NCBI GenBank assembly: GCA_028280105.1
Contig: JANQML010000047.1
Location: 1-59,132 of the forward strand
Reading direction: 5' to 3'
Length of the DNA: 59,132 nt
From: Desulfobacula sp.
Lineage (GTDB): Bacteria > Desulfobacterota > Desulfobacteria > Desulfobacterales > Desulfobacteraceae
Numbering within the stretch: position 1 is the first letter of the stretch; each line of letters begins with the position of its first letter. This document shows positions 1 to 10,600 of this stretch, piece by piece. Both the position numbers and the translations under genes were made by a program. A model generated the notes under the pieces. The model was not told the origin of the DNA. It worked only from the letters and a program-made list of their open reading frames with translations, and did not search any database.

Positions 1-189
1 TCTTACCCTTCGGGAAAAGCGTGAAGATCCCATCTTCTTCGTTCCCAAGGTTTTGCGGTAGAGTACTACAGCGGCAACCTTGGCGCCTTGAAGCTGGAAC
101 CTTAACGCTTTTTGCAACGATGAGGTTAACTCTGATTGTTTTTTAAACAATTCCTGTAACAAAAAAGAGAATAGAGGATAAAACGGCAG

Positions 190-678
190 CTAAGCTTTGA
201 TAAACTGCCCAAGGTATTTTTGAAACACCCCTGCCATGGGCAGGCGGATGCGTTTGGGCAGACGGTTTTGAAACTCTTTTCTGATGCAAAGGAAAATCCA
301 TTTGTGCTCAAAAAAATTAAATGTGGCGGCCAGATCCCATATCGGCGGCACAATGATGGTAACCTCGCAACCGACCCGATGAAGCTCTGTCATTAAAATA
401 TCGGGATGATCGATGTGTTCGACTGCATGGGAACAGACGACATTCTGAAACGATTTATCCCTGAACGGGAGGTTCAGGGGATCGGCGATTACCAGGTTGG
501 GAACATCGGCATGGTTGACGATGTCCGTGTTAATGCCGCCGCCGTTGGTACGGCCGCAACAGACATTCAAATCCCATGACCGGGAGTCAAATATTTTGTG
601 TTTGATTACATTATAGCTCAGCCGGTTCAATCCAAAGATCAATCCGCAAATCAATAGTAAAACGCTTAAAAAAATCAT
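190..678 (-). CDS. class I SAM-dependent methyltransferase (Methyltransf_11-like), small
   Basis: A 162-residue methyltransferase of unknown substrate. Residues 1-20 are hydrophobic and could anchor it in the membrane. The SAM-binding motif I is seen as VCCG (39-42) followed by a Gly-rich turn and NTDIV. The later motif PFRDKSF (71-77), leading to SHAVEHIDHP (83-92), is typical of Methyltransf_11 enzymes. It is shorter than most stand-alone methyltransferases (about 200-280 residues), so it may be a minimal or truncated member. It stands alone, divergent from the GntR gene. The family call is fairly sure; the substrate cannot be read from sequence. Confidence 0.75.
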   Translation of the reverse strand: MIFLSVLLLICGLIFGLNRLSYNVIKHKIFDSRSWDLNVCCGRTNGGGINTDIVNHADVPNLVIADPLNLPFRDKSFQNVVCSHAVEHIDHPDILMTELHRVGCEVTIIVPPIWDLAATFNFFEHKWIFLCIRKEFQNRLPKRIRLPMAGVFQKYLGQFIKA

Positions 679-806
679 CTTTTGTTTATTCTTTGCAAGT
701 TTGGGTTGTCTGTTACGAATTCACTCTAAAATATGTAACACACAACCCGGCACAAAATATATGCTTCTTACTTTTTTAATGGTTTTTTAACAAAATGAAT
801 CGCCTG

Positions 807-855
807 TTGACAGAATCAATTGTATACATTATGTATAAAAAAAGTATAGGAGAAG
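807..855 (+). promoter_or_regulatory. promoter, FCD-type operator and RBS of the GntR regulator gene
   Basis: A consensus -35 TTGACA (807-812) is followed 17 bases later by a weak -10 TATGTA (830-835). The palindrome TGTATACA (821-828) sits in the spacer. Sites with a GTATAC core are the usual operators of FadR/FCD-type GntR regulators, so self-repression is inferred. AGGAG (848-852) lies nine bases before the ATG at 862. Confidence 0.55.
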
Positions 856-861
856 AATATA

Positions 862-1536
862 ATGCGGAATGAATCACTTAAATCCAAAGTATACCAGTCG
901 TTGCGAAAGGATATTATTTCCGGAGAGATTCCGGGCAATACCCGGGTGACGGAAACGGCGGTTGCCCAATCGCTGAACGTCAGCCGGACCCCGGTGAGAG
1001 AGGCGTTGCAGAAACTGGCCCAGGAACGGTTGCTGATCTCCATTCCCAAGGCCGGCTATATGGTTGAGCATCTTTCTGATGACGATATTCAGGATCTTTT
1101 CTCCACCCGGACGGAGATTGAGCAGATTGCGGTTAAAAAGGCCATCCGGTTTATTACGGTGGAGGAATTGAAAGCCATGGATGACAACCTGGAGCAGACA
1201 CAGGCTGCCGTTAAACAGGGAGAAGCATTTACCCTGACCGATCTGGATCTTGCCTTTCATTCGATTCTTTATACGGCTGCCAGGAGCCGGTCCCTTTTCA
1301 GGGTGTGCAAAAATTTATCCGAACTGACCTTAAAATACAGGCATGGGCTGAACCAATCACCCGGGCTCCGGAATCAGATGCTCCAGCAGCATATTGAAAT
1401 CTACCAGGCCGTCATTTCAAAGGATGCACCAAAGGCTTTGGATGCCGTCAATGCCCATGGGGAAAAAGCCAAATCCCATCTGCGAACCGTCATGAAAAAG
1501 GTCCGGTCGGATCAATTTGATTCTGAACGGTTTTAA
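862..1536 (+). CDS. GntR family transcriptional regulator, FCD (FadR-C) subfamily
   Basis: A cytoplasmic DNA-binding regulator of 224 residues, a normal length for the FCD subgroup. The N-terminal winged helix (about 8-70) holds the GntR signature NVSRTPVREALQKL. The C-terminal all-helical FCD ligand domain carries candidate metal- or ligand-binding His/Asp residues in DLDLAFHS and further His in QQHIEIYQAV and VNAHGEKA. These domains usually bind small carboxylic acids. The gene is convergent with the glycogen operon, overlapping glgB by four bases at the 3' ends, so a link to glycogen control is possible but not shown. An operator-like palindrome lies just upstream. Confidence 0.9.
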   Translation: MRNESLKSKVYQSLRKDIISGEIPGNTRVTETAVAQSLNVSRTPVREALQKLAQERLLISIPKAGYMVEHLSDDDIQDLFSTRTEIEQIAVKKAIRFITVEELKAMDDNLEQTQAAVKQGEAFTLTDLDLAFHSILYTAARSRSLFRVCKNLSELTLKYRHGLNQSPGLRNQMLQQHIEIYQAVISKDAPKALDAVNAHGEKAKSHLRTVMKKVRSDQFDSERF

Positions 1537-3551
1537 GATTTTTCCGGGCTCTCCACCCGTTTGAGAATCTGTGCCGTATAAGACGGGATATAGAGACTGA
1601 GACGGTGGCTTTGATCTGTCGGGTTTGAATTTAACAGGGTAAAATGGGTCTGATCCGGTACCAGCCGGCCGTGCCCCCCGAATACCGGATCGTCTGAATC
1701 CAATATCAGCCGGTATTCTCCGGGCGGGGCGCCAAACATGTAATCAATATATGAATGACCGGGGTGAAAGTTGAAGACCAGGATCAGGTTCCCCCGTCTG
1801 AATGCCATGATCTTGTCGTCTTCATGGATGTTCAGCAATGCCGTATCTTTGAAGGCAAACGGATTATGGGACCGGGCCAGGGCGATCATCTGCCGGTCAA
1901 ATTCGAACAGTTTTGCGTAAAAGAGGCGGTCATTGTATTTAAGGGACCATTGTCTTCTGGCGTAATGAAATGAAAAATGATTCCGGGCGGAAGGAAAGTC
2001 CACCCATTCGGGATGGCCGAACTCGTTTCCCATAAAATTCAGATACCCGGAATCGGCTGTAAAAAGGGTGATCAAACGAATCATCTTATGCAGGGAAACC
2101 GCCCTGAAGGTGAAGGGATTCGGGTTGTCAGCCTCCATGCCGGTATAGATGGATTCCCCCATCAACCGCATCATGATGGTCTGATCGCCCACCAGGGCCT
2201 GGTCATGGGATTCGGCATAGGAAATGGTTTTTTCTTCGCTGCGTTTGCTGGTCAACTCATACCAGAGGGTTCCCATGTGCCAGTCCTCGTCCCGGGTCTC
2301 TTTCAACAATTTGATCCAGTGATCGGGAATGCCCATGGCATACCGGTAATCAAAGCCGATGCCGTTTTTATCTAAGGGAGCCGCCAGTTCGGGATACCCG
2401 CAGACATCTTCGGCAATGGTAATCAATCCGGGATTGAGGTCATGGGCAACGCGGTTGGCAAGGTAGAGATAGGATAAGGCATCCTGATCAAGATCGTCCT
2501 GGAAATAATCCGGATAACCCGTGAAAGCCCTTCCCAGGCCGTGATCTTCAAAGAGCATGGAGGTGATGCCGTCAAACCGGAATCCGTCCAGCCTGAACTC
2601 TTCGACCCAGTATCGGATATTGGACAATAAAAACTGCAGGACCTCATGTTTGCCATAATCAAAACAACGGGAATCCCATTGGCGGTGGATGCCTTTGGGG
2701 CCATCATGGAAAAACTGGAACAGGGTTCCGTCAAACCGGGAAAGCCCTTCCACTTCATTGTTCACCGCGTGGGAATGAATGATATCCATCAGCACCCGGA
2801 TGCCCGACCGGTGGCAGGCATCAATCAGGCTTTTGAGCTCCTCCGGTGTACCGAAACGAGACGACGGGGCAAAAAAACTGGAGACATGGTATCCGAAAGA
2901 ACCGTAATAGGGGTGCTCCTGTATGGCCATGAACTGGATGGCCGTATATCCGGCCTGAATAATTTTCGGCAGGATATGATGTTCAAACTCGGCATAGGTC
3001 CCCACCCTGCCCTCTTCCAGGGCCATGCCCACATGGGCCTCATAGATTAAAAGCGGCTCATCCGGCGGATCAAACCTTTGGATTGTCCATTGATACGGGG
3101 TTGGCGGATCCCAGACCTGGGCATTGAAAATCAGGGTGGACAGGTCCTGGACCACCCGCCGGGCAGCCGTTGGAATCCGGTCGCCCTCATTTCCGGGCCA
3201 GGCCACTTTAAGCCGGTACGGCATTTCATGATAAAACCGATCGGATTCGAACCGGCCTTCAAAAATACCGTTACCCATCGGTTCCAGCCGGTATCTGTCA
3301 TCTTTTTCCCAGTTGGTTCGGTCACACAGGATATGGATCTCTGTGGCGTTGGGTGCCCATTCCCGGAACACCCATGCGGAATCTTCATAAAAAAGCCCAA
3401 AGGTCAGATGGTAATCGCAAAAGGCATACAGCGATCCTTTCCCCTTTTTCCGAAGCGCCTGCTCCACATCTTTTGCCCTTTTTTTTCTGGCACGGATTAC
3501 AGGCTGGAACGGGGCCAGGTAAGGGTCGTTTAAAGGAGCTGGATCAGACAA
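1533..3551 (-). CDS. glgB: 1,4-alpha-glucan branching enzyme
   Basis: Transfers alpha-1,4-glucan segments to make alpha-1,6 branches in glycogen. The 672-residue protein has an N-terminal CBM48-like beta domain (about 40-150), a GH13 barrel (about 165-540) and a C-terminal beta domain. Catalytic residues are visible: D327 nucleophile in DGFRFDG, E381 acid/base in ITIAEDV, H449-D450 in ESHD, and D256/H261 in the first conserved region. The layout resembles the eukaryote-like GH13_8 type more than E. coli GlgB. It is last in the glycogen operon; its start overlaps the end of glgA by eight bases, suggesting translational coupling. Confidence 0.93.
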   Translation of the reverse strand: MSDPAPLNDPYLAPFQPVIRARKKRAKDVEQALRKKGKGSLYAFCDYHLTFGLFYEDSAWVFREWAPNATEIHILCDRTNWEKDDRYRLEPMGNGIFEGRFESDRFYHEMPYRLKVAWPGNEGDRIPTAARRVVQDLSTLIFNAQVWDPPTPYQWTIQRFDPPDEPLLIYEAHVGMALEEGRVGTYAEFEHHILPKIIQAGYTAIQFMAIQEHPYYGSFGYHVSSFFAPSSRFGTPEELKSLIDACHRSGIRVLMDIIHSHAVNNEVEGLSRFDGTLFQFFHDGPKGIHRQWDSRCFDYGKHEVLQFLLSNIRYWVEEFRLDGFRFDGITSMLFEDHGLGRAFTGYPDYFQDDLDQDALSYLYLANRVAHDLNPGLITIAEDVCGYPELAAPLDKNGIGFDYRYAMGIPDHWIKLLKETRDEDWHMGTLWYELTSKRSEEKTISYAESHDQALVGDQTIMMRLMGESIYTGMEADNPNPFTFRAVSLHKMIRLITLFTADSGYLNFMGNEFGHPEWVDFPSARNHFSFHYARRQWSLKYNDRLFYAKLFEFDRQMIALARSHNPFAFKDTALLNIHEDDKIMAFRRGNLILVFNFHPGHSYIDYMFGAPPGEYRLILDSDDPVFGGHGRLVPDQTHFTLLNSNPTDQSHRLSLYIPSYTAQILKRVESPEKS

Positions 3552-5043
3552 TGAAAGGCCTCTTTAACATTTTACCGTACAATTGGATATAATCCTGGGC
3601 ACACCGGCTGTGGTTAAACTCAAGCACGCTCTCTATCATGATCCGTTTAATCTGCTCCTCTTTGATTTCAGCATCAAGAAATGAAAAATGCATGGCCTGG
3701 TCCACAGCCCATTTTAATCCCGCTGCATCATGGACATTGAATAAAAACCCATTGCCGGAATTGTTTGCAGGATCCAGTTGCTGGATGGTATCGTGAAGCC
3801 CCCCGGTGTCATGAACAATGGGCAGGGCCCCGTATATTCCCCCGACCATCTGGGGCAGGCCGCACGGTTCAAAAGAAGACGGCATCAGCAAGAAATCGGC
3901 AGCAGCAAATGCCTGGTGGGAAAGGGCCTCATTGAATCCGCAGATGGCAATCCGCCGCCCGAGCCCGTGATGGCGGACAATATCATGAAAATGGCGTTCA
4001 TATTCACCACTGGCAACGGAGACAATCTGAAGATCCGCGTCCCAGTAATGATGGATCATCTCATACATGATCTGGGCCAGGAGCTGGCACCCTTTCTGAA
4101 CCGGGTCCAGCCGGGACGGCCAGAAAAAGAGAACGGCATTTTCATCCGAATCCAGTTCAAGGATCTCCTGAAGATACAATTTGTTTTTAATCTTATTCTC
4201 TTTATGGTTTTTAGGACCGTAATTGTATCGGATCATCCCGTCAACCGCCGGGTTGAACTCGGGTTCCGGTGCATTGAGAATCCCGGTGGCACAACCGGCG
4301 TGAAATTTATTGGTCAATTCGGATCGAACACAGTCTTCCACAAAAGGATGCCGGTTTTCAACCACTTCCCTTAAAAAGGTCGGACTCACCGTATTTACAT
4401 AATGGGCGGCAAAGATACCGGAGGATAAAAAATCCACCCGGTTCCAGTCCCGGCTCTCTTCATAGTGACCGGGCGGCTGCTTAAAAAAAAGCCATTGCCA
4501 GAACGAGGCCGCATCGATTCCCCGGTCTTCAATTTCCGCCATGGTGGATGTCATAGTGTGGATATTGTGGATAGTAAAGAGGCAGGGGATTTCCAGATGC
4601 CTGGCCATGGCCGGTATCAGTCCGGTCATCCAGTCGTTGCAATGGATGATGTCCGGATTAACCCGTGGAATGATATTGTTGATCACTTCGCGCTGAAACG
4701 CCAGGGAGACCATCAAATCCTTGTCCGAATATCCGGAATAGACGTTGTCCAGGTAAAAGAAGGCCCGGTCGGCTGCCAGATGAATCCGTTCTTCATCCAG
4801 CCGTTTCCGTATTTTGGCCAATTCCCTGTTATGGATTTTTGTGGTAGTTCCTTTAAATATGGACCGGTAATCGGGCAATGCAACATGGACATCACAGTGC
4901 AGATCAAACAGAGCACTGATAAGTGCTGCCGACACGTCGGCCAGTCCGCCGGCCTTGGCGGAATAATTGGATTGATCCCCCATATCTTCGGGCAGGTAGG
5001 TGACCTCCGGAGTGACAATGAGAATTCTGGGTTTGTTTGACAT
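3544..5043 (-). CDS. glgA: glycogen synthase (ADP/UDP-glucose, GT5)
   Basis: Elongates alpha-1,4-glucan from a nucleotide-sugar donor. 499 residues, normal for bacterial GlgA. The N-terminal Glycos_transf_5 domain has the donor-binding KAGGLADV motif (K30). The C-terminal GT-B domain has FEPCGLPQMVGGIYGA followed by VHDTGGLHDT, which contains the conserved Glu and the donor loop. It lies between glgP and glgB in the same orientation and overlaps glgB. Whether the donor is ADP- or UDP-glucose cannot be decided here; no glgC lies in the window. Confidence 0.93.
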   Translation of the reverse strand: MSNKPRILIVTPEVTYLPEDMGDQSNYSAKAGGLADVSAALISALFDLHCDVHVALPDYRSIFKGTTTKIHNRELAKIRKRLDEERIHLAADRAFFYLDNVYSGYSDKDLMVSLAFQREVINNIIPRVNPDIIHCNDWMTGLIPAMARHLEIPCLFTIHNIHTMTSTMAEIEDRGIDAASFWQWLFFKQPPGHYEESRDWNRVDFLSSGIFAAHYVNTVSPTFLREVVENRHPFVEDCVRSELTNKFHAGCATGILNAPEPEFNPAVDGMIRYNYGPKNHKENKIKNKLYLQEILELDSDENAVLFFWPSRLDPVQKGCQLLAQIMYEMIHHYWDADLQIVSVASGEYERHFHDIVRHHGLGRRIAICGFNEALSHQAFAAADFLLMPSSFEPCGLPQMVGGIYGALPIVHDTGGLHDTIQQLDPANNSGNGFLFNVHDAAGLKWAVDQAMHFSFLDAEIKEEQIKRIMIESVLEFNHSRCAQDYIQLYGKMLKRPFIV

Positions 5044-5130
5044 GGTTGCCTTCCCGTTTATTTATATCGTTATAACTCCCTCTGTTCAGGCACGGACCCC
5101 TGTCTGTTTTCAGACGGTGTATCCAGCCGG

Positions 5131-7686
5131 CTAATCACCGGCCCATGTGATCAGGCCGGGAATATATGTGAGTACCGCATCCCCTTTCGGAATGACCCGG
5201 GCCGTGTAGGCGAACCGGCCGGAATCGGCACAGGTGATGGTGCATGCATAGATATGGACCCCGTGAGCAAGGGTTTCCTGGAGCCACATGGTCTCGGCAC
5301 GGCTGCCCTCCAACCCTTCGGACGGCCGGACCCTTCCGTGGTAAATCTGAACATCGACTTCATCCGGTTCCAATTCCCCGAGAGTGACCTGAGCGGTCAC
5401 CCTGAATGTATCGCCGACGGTGAAATCCGATTCCGTCACCAGTTGGGGACTTAAGACCTTGATCCCGCTCCACAGGGATTTGAGACGGGATTCGGTGAGA
5501 GCCAGCTCATTGGCCTTGATACTGTTGTCTGCCGTCAACGTTCTGAAGGACTTGGCTGCCGGGATATAAAACCGGGAAGAATAGTCCCTGACCATACGGT
5601 CACTGGAAAAATCGGTAATGGCCATGATCATGGCCTGCTTCATCATCCGGATCCATTGAACCGGGGGGTTGCCCCGCTTTCGATCATAAAATTTAGGAAT
5701 AACGTCATTTTCCAATATATTGAACAATGCCTGGCTTTCAACTTCATCCTGGTAATTGTGATCGGCAAACAGGTCCCCGTTTCCAATGGACCACCCCCTG
5801 TTTTCCGCATATCCTTCGCACCACCATCCATCGAGAATCGACAGGTTGAGCCCCCCGTTGGCAGAGGCCTTCATACCGGATGTGCCGCAGGCTTCGTTGG
5901 GCCGCCTGGGGGTGTTCAGCCAGACATCACAGCCCTGAACCATAAACCGTGCGATATTGATATCATAATCTTCCAGAAAAACCACCCGGTGGCGCACCTT
6001 GCTCTGGCGTTCAAACTCGATGATCCGTTTGATGATATCTTTGCCCTCATTGTCGTTGGGATGGGCTTTACCGGCAAAAATAAGCTGAATCGGCCGCTCA
6101 TCATTGGTGATCAGGCGGATGAGCCGATCAGGATCCTTGAGCAGCAGCCCGGCCCGTTTATATGTGGCAAACCGCCTGGCAAAACAGATGGTCAGAACCC
6201 GATGGTCCAGAACGCCTGCCACGTCATCCAGTATGTTTCTGGGAACATTCCACCGTTCGTGCTGCTTGAGCAGCAGATCCCGGCACTTTCGAATCAGTTT
6301 GGACCGGTCCATTTCGTGGACATGCCACAGGTCGGCATCCTCGATGGTCTCAATCCGCGATATCAGGTCGGCATTGGATAACCGGTTGGCCCAGTCCGAT
6401 GAAAGATACCGCTCAAACAATGAATTCTTGTGCCGGGAGAGATAGGAGCAGATATGGACACCGTTGGTAATATGGGATATGGGAACTTCATCCTCGGTTC
6501 GGCCCGGCCATAACTCCTTCCACATGCCCCGGGCCACCTGCCCGTGGAGCCGGCTGACACCGTTTAAATAGCCGGAAAACTTAACCCCGAGGGCAAACAT
6601 GGAAAATTTTGAATCTTCCTGTTTTCGGTCTGCACTTCCCCATCTGAGGACCTCATCGGTTGAAAGGCCGAATTTTTCAGCATAGGGAATGATATAGGGC
6701 AGGATCATGCGCTTTTCAAACTCGTCGTGTCCGGCGGCCACAGGGGTGTGGGTGGTAAAAATACCGGTCCGTTTACAGATTTGAACCGCCCCTTGAAATT
6801 CCAGGTTGTACCGGTCCATGAGAATGGAGATCCGTTCCAGGCCGGCAAAGGAACAATGTCCCTCGTTCATATGGCAGATGTTAGGAAAAAGATCCATGGC
6901 CTTTAAGGCTTTTATACCACCGATACCCAGCAGAATTTCCTGGGCGATCCGGTTTTCACTGTTACTGTCGTAAAGCCGGGAGGTGATATTTCTGATGGCC
7001 TCAGGATTTTCCGGCAGATTGGTATCCAGCAGCAATAATCGTATCTTCCCGACTTTGAGTTGCCATAGACAGGCCCGGATCATACCCCGCGGTCCCGGAA
7101 TTTCAACAAAGATATCAAATCCGGAATGATCCTGAACCCGGCTCACCGGCAGTTCAAACACGTCGTTGATGGGATAGGTCTCCTGCTGCCACCCGTTATG
7201 ATCCAGGTACTGCCTGAAGAATCCCTCCCGAAAGAGCAGGCCGACAGCGGTCAGAGGAATACCCAGCGTAGATGACGCCTTTAAATGATCACCGGCCAGA
7301 ACCCCCAGCCCGCCGGCAAAAAAAGGCAACGACTCATGAAGCCCGTATTCCATTGAAAAATAGGCCACGGTCTCCTTGGAATCAAAATCAAATTCATTGA
7401 TCTGGGAGACATGGGAAAACATGGTTTCGAATTTGGCCTTTACCCGGTTCAGGTGTCCCAGGAAACTTTCATCTTTTGACAATTCGTCAAACCGGCGCTG
7501 GGAGATGCGGGATAAAAAAGCCACCGGGTTTTTGCCGACATCCTCCCATTTGCCCGGATGGATCCGTTGAAACAGGTCTATGGCTTCCGGGTTCCAGCAC
7601 CACCAGAGATTCCGGGCAAGATAATTCAGAAAAGAGAGGGATTCGGGAATGGCCGGATACACCTTGTAGATCTTCATGGATTCCAT
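5131..7686 (-). CDS. glgP: alpha-glucan (glycogen) phosphorylase, GT35
   Basis: Releases glucose-1-phosphate from the non-reducing ends of glycogen using pyridoxal phosphate. 851 residues. The DUF3417-like N-terminus (NLWWCWNPEAIDLF) and EYGLHESLPFFAGGLGVLAG are typical of the short bacterial/archaeal alpha-glucan phosphorylase branch. The PLP lysine lies in GTSGMKASANGG, near residue 604. A C-terminal region of about 130 residues follows the catalytic core and looks beta-rich. Only five bases separate it from the debranching-enzyme gene upstream and 87 from glgA downstream, so it belongs to the same operon. Confidence 0.93.
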   Translation of the reverse strand: MESMKIYKVYPAIPESLSFLNYLARNLWWCWNPEAIDLFQRIHPGKWEDVGKNPVAFLSRISQRRFDELSKDESFLGHLNRVKAKFETMFSHVSQINEFDFDSKETVAYFSMEYGLHESLPFFAGGLGVLAGDHLKASSTLGIPLTAVGLLFREGFFRQYLDHNGWQQETYPINDVFELPVSRVQDHSGFDIFVEIPGPRGMIRACLWQLKVGKIRLLLLDTNLPENPEAIRNITSRLYDSNSENRIAQEILLGIGGIKALKAMDLFPNICHMNEGHCSFAGLERISILMDRYNLEFQGAVQICKRTGIFTTHTPVAAGHDEFEKRMILPYIIPYAEKFGLSTDEVLRWGSADRKQEDSKFSMFALGVKFSGYLNGVSRLHGQVARGMWKELWPGRTEDEVPISHITNGVHICSYLSRHKNSLFERYLSSDWANRLSNADLISRIETIEDADLWHVHEMDRSKLIRKCRDLLLKQHERWNVPRNILDDVAGVLDHRVLTICFARRFATYKRAGLLLKDPDRLIRLITNDERPIQLIFAGKAHPNDNEGKDIIKRIIEFERQSKVRHRVVFLEDYDINIARFMVQGCDVWLNTPRRPNEACGTSGMKASANGGLNLSILDGWWCEGYAENRGWSIGNGDLFADHNYQDEVESQALFNILENDVIPKFYDRKRGNPPVQWIRMMKQAMIMAITDFSSDRMVRDYSSRFYIPAAKSFRTLTADNSIKANELALTESRLKSLWSGIKVLSPQLVTESDFTVGDTFRVTAQVTLGELEPDEVDVQIYHGRVRPSEGLEGSRAETMWLQETLAHGVHIYACTITCADSGRFAYTARVIPKGDAVLTYIPGLITWAGD

Positions 7687-7690
7687 TTGT

Positions 7691-10600
7691 TTAAGATTGC
7701 TCCTGTTTTTTTAACTGTGATAGCTTGTGTACGACCCGGGCGGTTTCACTCATGCTCCAGGCTTGTGCGTCACAGCCCCTGGGCGTATGCGGGGCATCTC
7801 CGTCCAGAATTTCCGGTATGAATCCGGCAGCCCCCTTTCGCATCAGGATGATAACGCTGCTCAGCCAAGCCAGGCAGGTGGAATAACTGGTTTGACCAAA
7901 GACCATTGCCCAGGCCTCACAAAAAACCGGAAACGGCCAGCACCAGGCCGTTCCGTTGTGGTATGCCGGTTTTCGCCGGGTATCTTCATCCCCTGCATAT
8001 TCGCCATGGTACGGAGACAGGGGATCGTTAATCAATCGGTTATTATAAAAAATGTTGATGGGATATTCAACCGTTCTGTCTGCAAGGCTTCTTATACCGC
8101 CGGGTACGATCAGTTCAAGGCAGGTCTCCACACAGGATTTTGTCATCTCATACCCTGTGACCACCCCAAGGGTAATCAGGAAGAGCTGATTGGGCCGGAG
8201 GGCATCGTCCGGAACGGCTTGTTCAGCCCCTTCCGTCCCGGTGGCGTGAAGACAATCCGAGAAAAACCCCAGCTTTTCATTATAAAAGAGGCGGATGATG
8301 GATGCCTGAACCGTTTCTGCCCTCAGTTTCCATTCCCTTCTTCCCTTTGGATCGATTTTCCCCAGAAAGTAAAGCGCGTTGTACCACAGGGCCTGGATTT
8401 CGACCGGATATCCCTGGCGGGGAGACCCGGCCGGAAAATTGGTATCCATCCAGGTAAAGTGGGACGGGCTGTAAAGCAGACCGGTATCCGGGTCACCCCT
8501 CACACCTGTCGGCGTCCCCTCAATCAGGGACCGGGCAATGGAGATCAGTATCTCGCGGATGGACCGCCCGCCCGGTTCTTCATCCAGAAACGTCTGGTTT
8601 CCCTCTTTTTCAATCAGATCTTTGCAGCAGGCAAAAAACCACAAAGGGGCGTCCGAGGTCTCGATATTTTTGGCATCTTTTCCGCAGATCATATTGGGGA
8701 GGGTTCCCTGGTTTTCAAACCGGCCGAATAGACGCAGGACGGCTTTTGCATCTGAAAACCGCTCCAGCTCAATCAACCCTCTGCAAAATATGAGACTGTC
8801 CCTGCCCCAGTCGAGAAACCAGGGATATCCGGCAATGACGCTTTTATCCGCATTACGGTCCACCAGGAATGCATCCAGCGACCGGTACAATGCCTGGTTC
8901 AGATCCATTTCAGTTGAAAATTCAGGAGGGATGGACAATGACTGTTTAACCGTTTTTTTAAATTCCCCATCCGGTTCCTTACTGTTGGTGTTTTCCGTCA
9001 CCCGGGCCCGGATCTGCAGGCGCTGCCCGCCCGTACAGGCGGCAGTCAAATAACCGGGGCTGAACAGATCGGAATCCGCATCCAGCCCCCGCTGGGATTC
9101 AATGGGCCGGTGAACCATATAGTCCCATTCCGGTTCATGGACATATCGCCCGTCTGATATGTCAACCCTTAATTGGTGATTGCGTGACATGGCAAATGAA
9201 AATCCGTTTTCACGGGGTGTCACCGCCGACGGCCACCGGGTTTCCGGACCGGTATAGGCTTTAACCGTATCATGAAAGGACCGGTCTTCAATATCCGGGC
9301 GGATGATAAGCGTGACCGGACGGTGCGCTTCCAACAGGGTGCCGGTTTGACCATCCTCATGAACCCGGCTGATGATCAAAGAGACCCGGTTATCATCCCG
9401 ATCCATGGTCAAACTCAGTTGAAGCACATAATATTTGCCTTCGGATGTGGGGACATGAAACCGCCACAGCCCGCCTTTATCATAGGAGAAAACAAAGGTT
9501 TCAAGACAATCCGGCCGCAGTTCCCTGGAATATCCCTGGAAGACGGCCCAGATCCGGTACCGGGACAGGGTCATCCATCGGTTCTCAGGCAGATCTCTGT
9601 CCAGATTGGCAGCCAATAAGGCGTCATACCGGCTGTCAAGCTTTCCCCACCAGGCGGCGGCCCGCATCATCCCGCCCTGCCGGGTGGTGGATAAAAGCTT
9701 TAAATACGGGTTTGCCACAATCTCTTTTCGTGTAAAGACTGAAGACATGGAGATCTGCTCATAGGGGGCCAGATAGAGCAGTGAAATCTCTTTCATCCGG
9801 GTTCCCTCCGGTGTCAGGCTCCGGATGTTCAGAAATCCCTGCCAGTGTTTATCCGGAGCCTGTTTCGGTGGAAACACGGCAAAATAGGATGAATGATCCA
9901 GGCGGGGAATGCCCTCTTCATATCCCCGGTAGACCGCAGAATCATTTTCAGACAGAACCGCCTGAGCCCGGAATCCGTGTCTGCTCGTTACCAGGATGAA
10001 AAAACGGGGCGGTATCATGATCCGGCGGTTGGTGTCGGTATCGATATCGATGGGAATCACCCGGTTTTCAGCATTTTTCAGGCCCAGCGAGCGGATAAAT
10101 TCCAAAGGATTTTTGGCCAGGGCCCGGGCCTGATCGGCAAGATCAATACCGTCAATATTTTTATATCCCCTGAAAACAGCCAGGATGGAGACCACCTTTG
10201 ACTGGAGCTTTTGAAAATAAACCCGTTCGGGCTGATGGTGGTTTACGGGTGCTTCAATCAATGACAGATCATCCATATCCGGTGACAGGAGCAGTACCTG
10301 CCCCGGTGACAATTTGATGCGGCAGCCCTCCTGGTCCTGCCGGACACTGATTTTGGAACCGGACAGGAGATCGATCATTGTGAAACGGGCCGGCCCCCCG
10401 GACTGCCCGGGCCACAAGAGATCCCTGTTTTTGTCGCAATCCAGATTAACCAGTATAAACACTTTTTTGTCAAAGGAGAGGTTATGTCGCAACAATACCG
10501 GTCCCTGGGACCGTTTCTTATTCACCAAAGATATCCGGGTGCCTGAAAAAAAGGCCGGGTGAACGGAAAGAATCCGATTCAGCCGGGCAATATGATCCAC

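Noticed and set aside
2423..2758. Long antisense frames inside the glycogen genes and the PfaC gene (for example 1977-2375, 7727-8731, 10559-11569)
   Set aside because: They are shadows of strongly supported coding frames with catalytic motifs on the opposite strand or frame, and lack RBS and family features.
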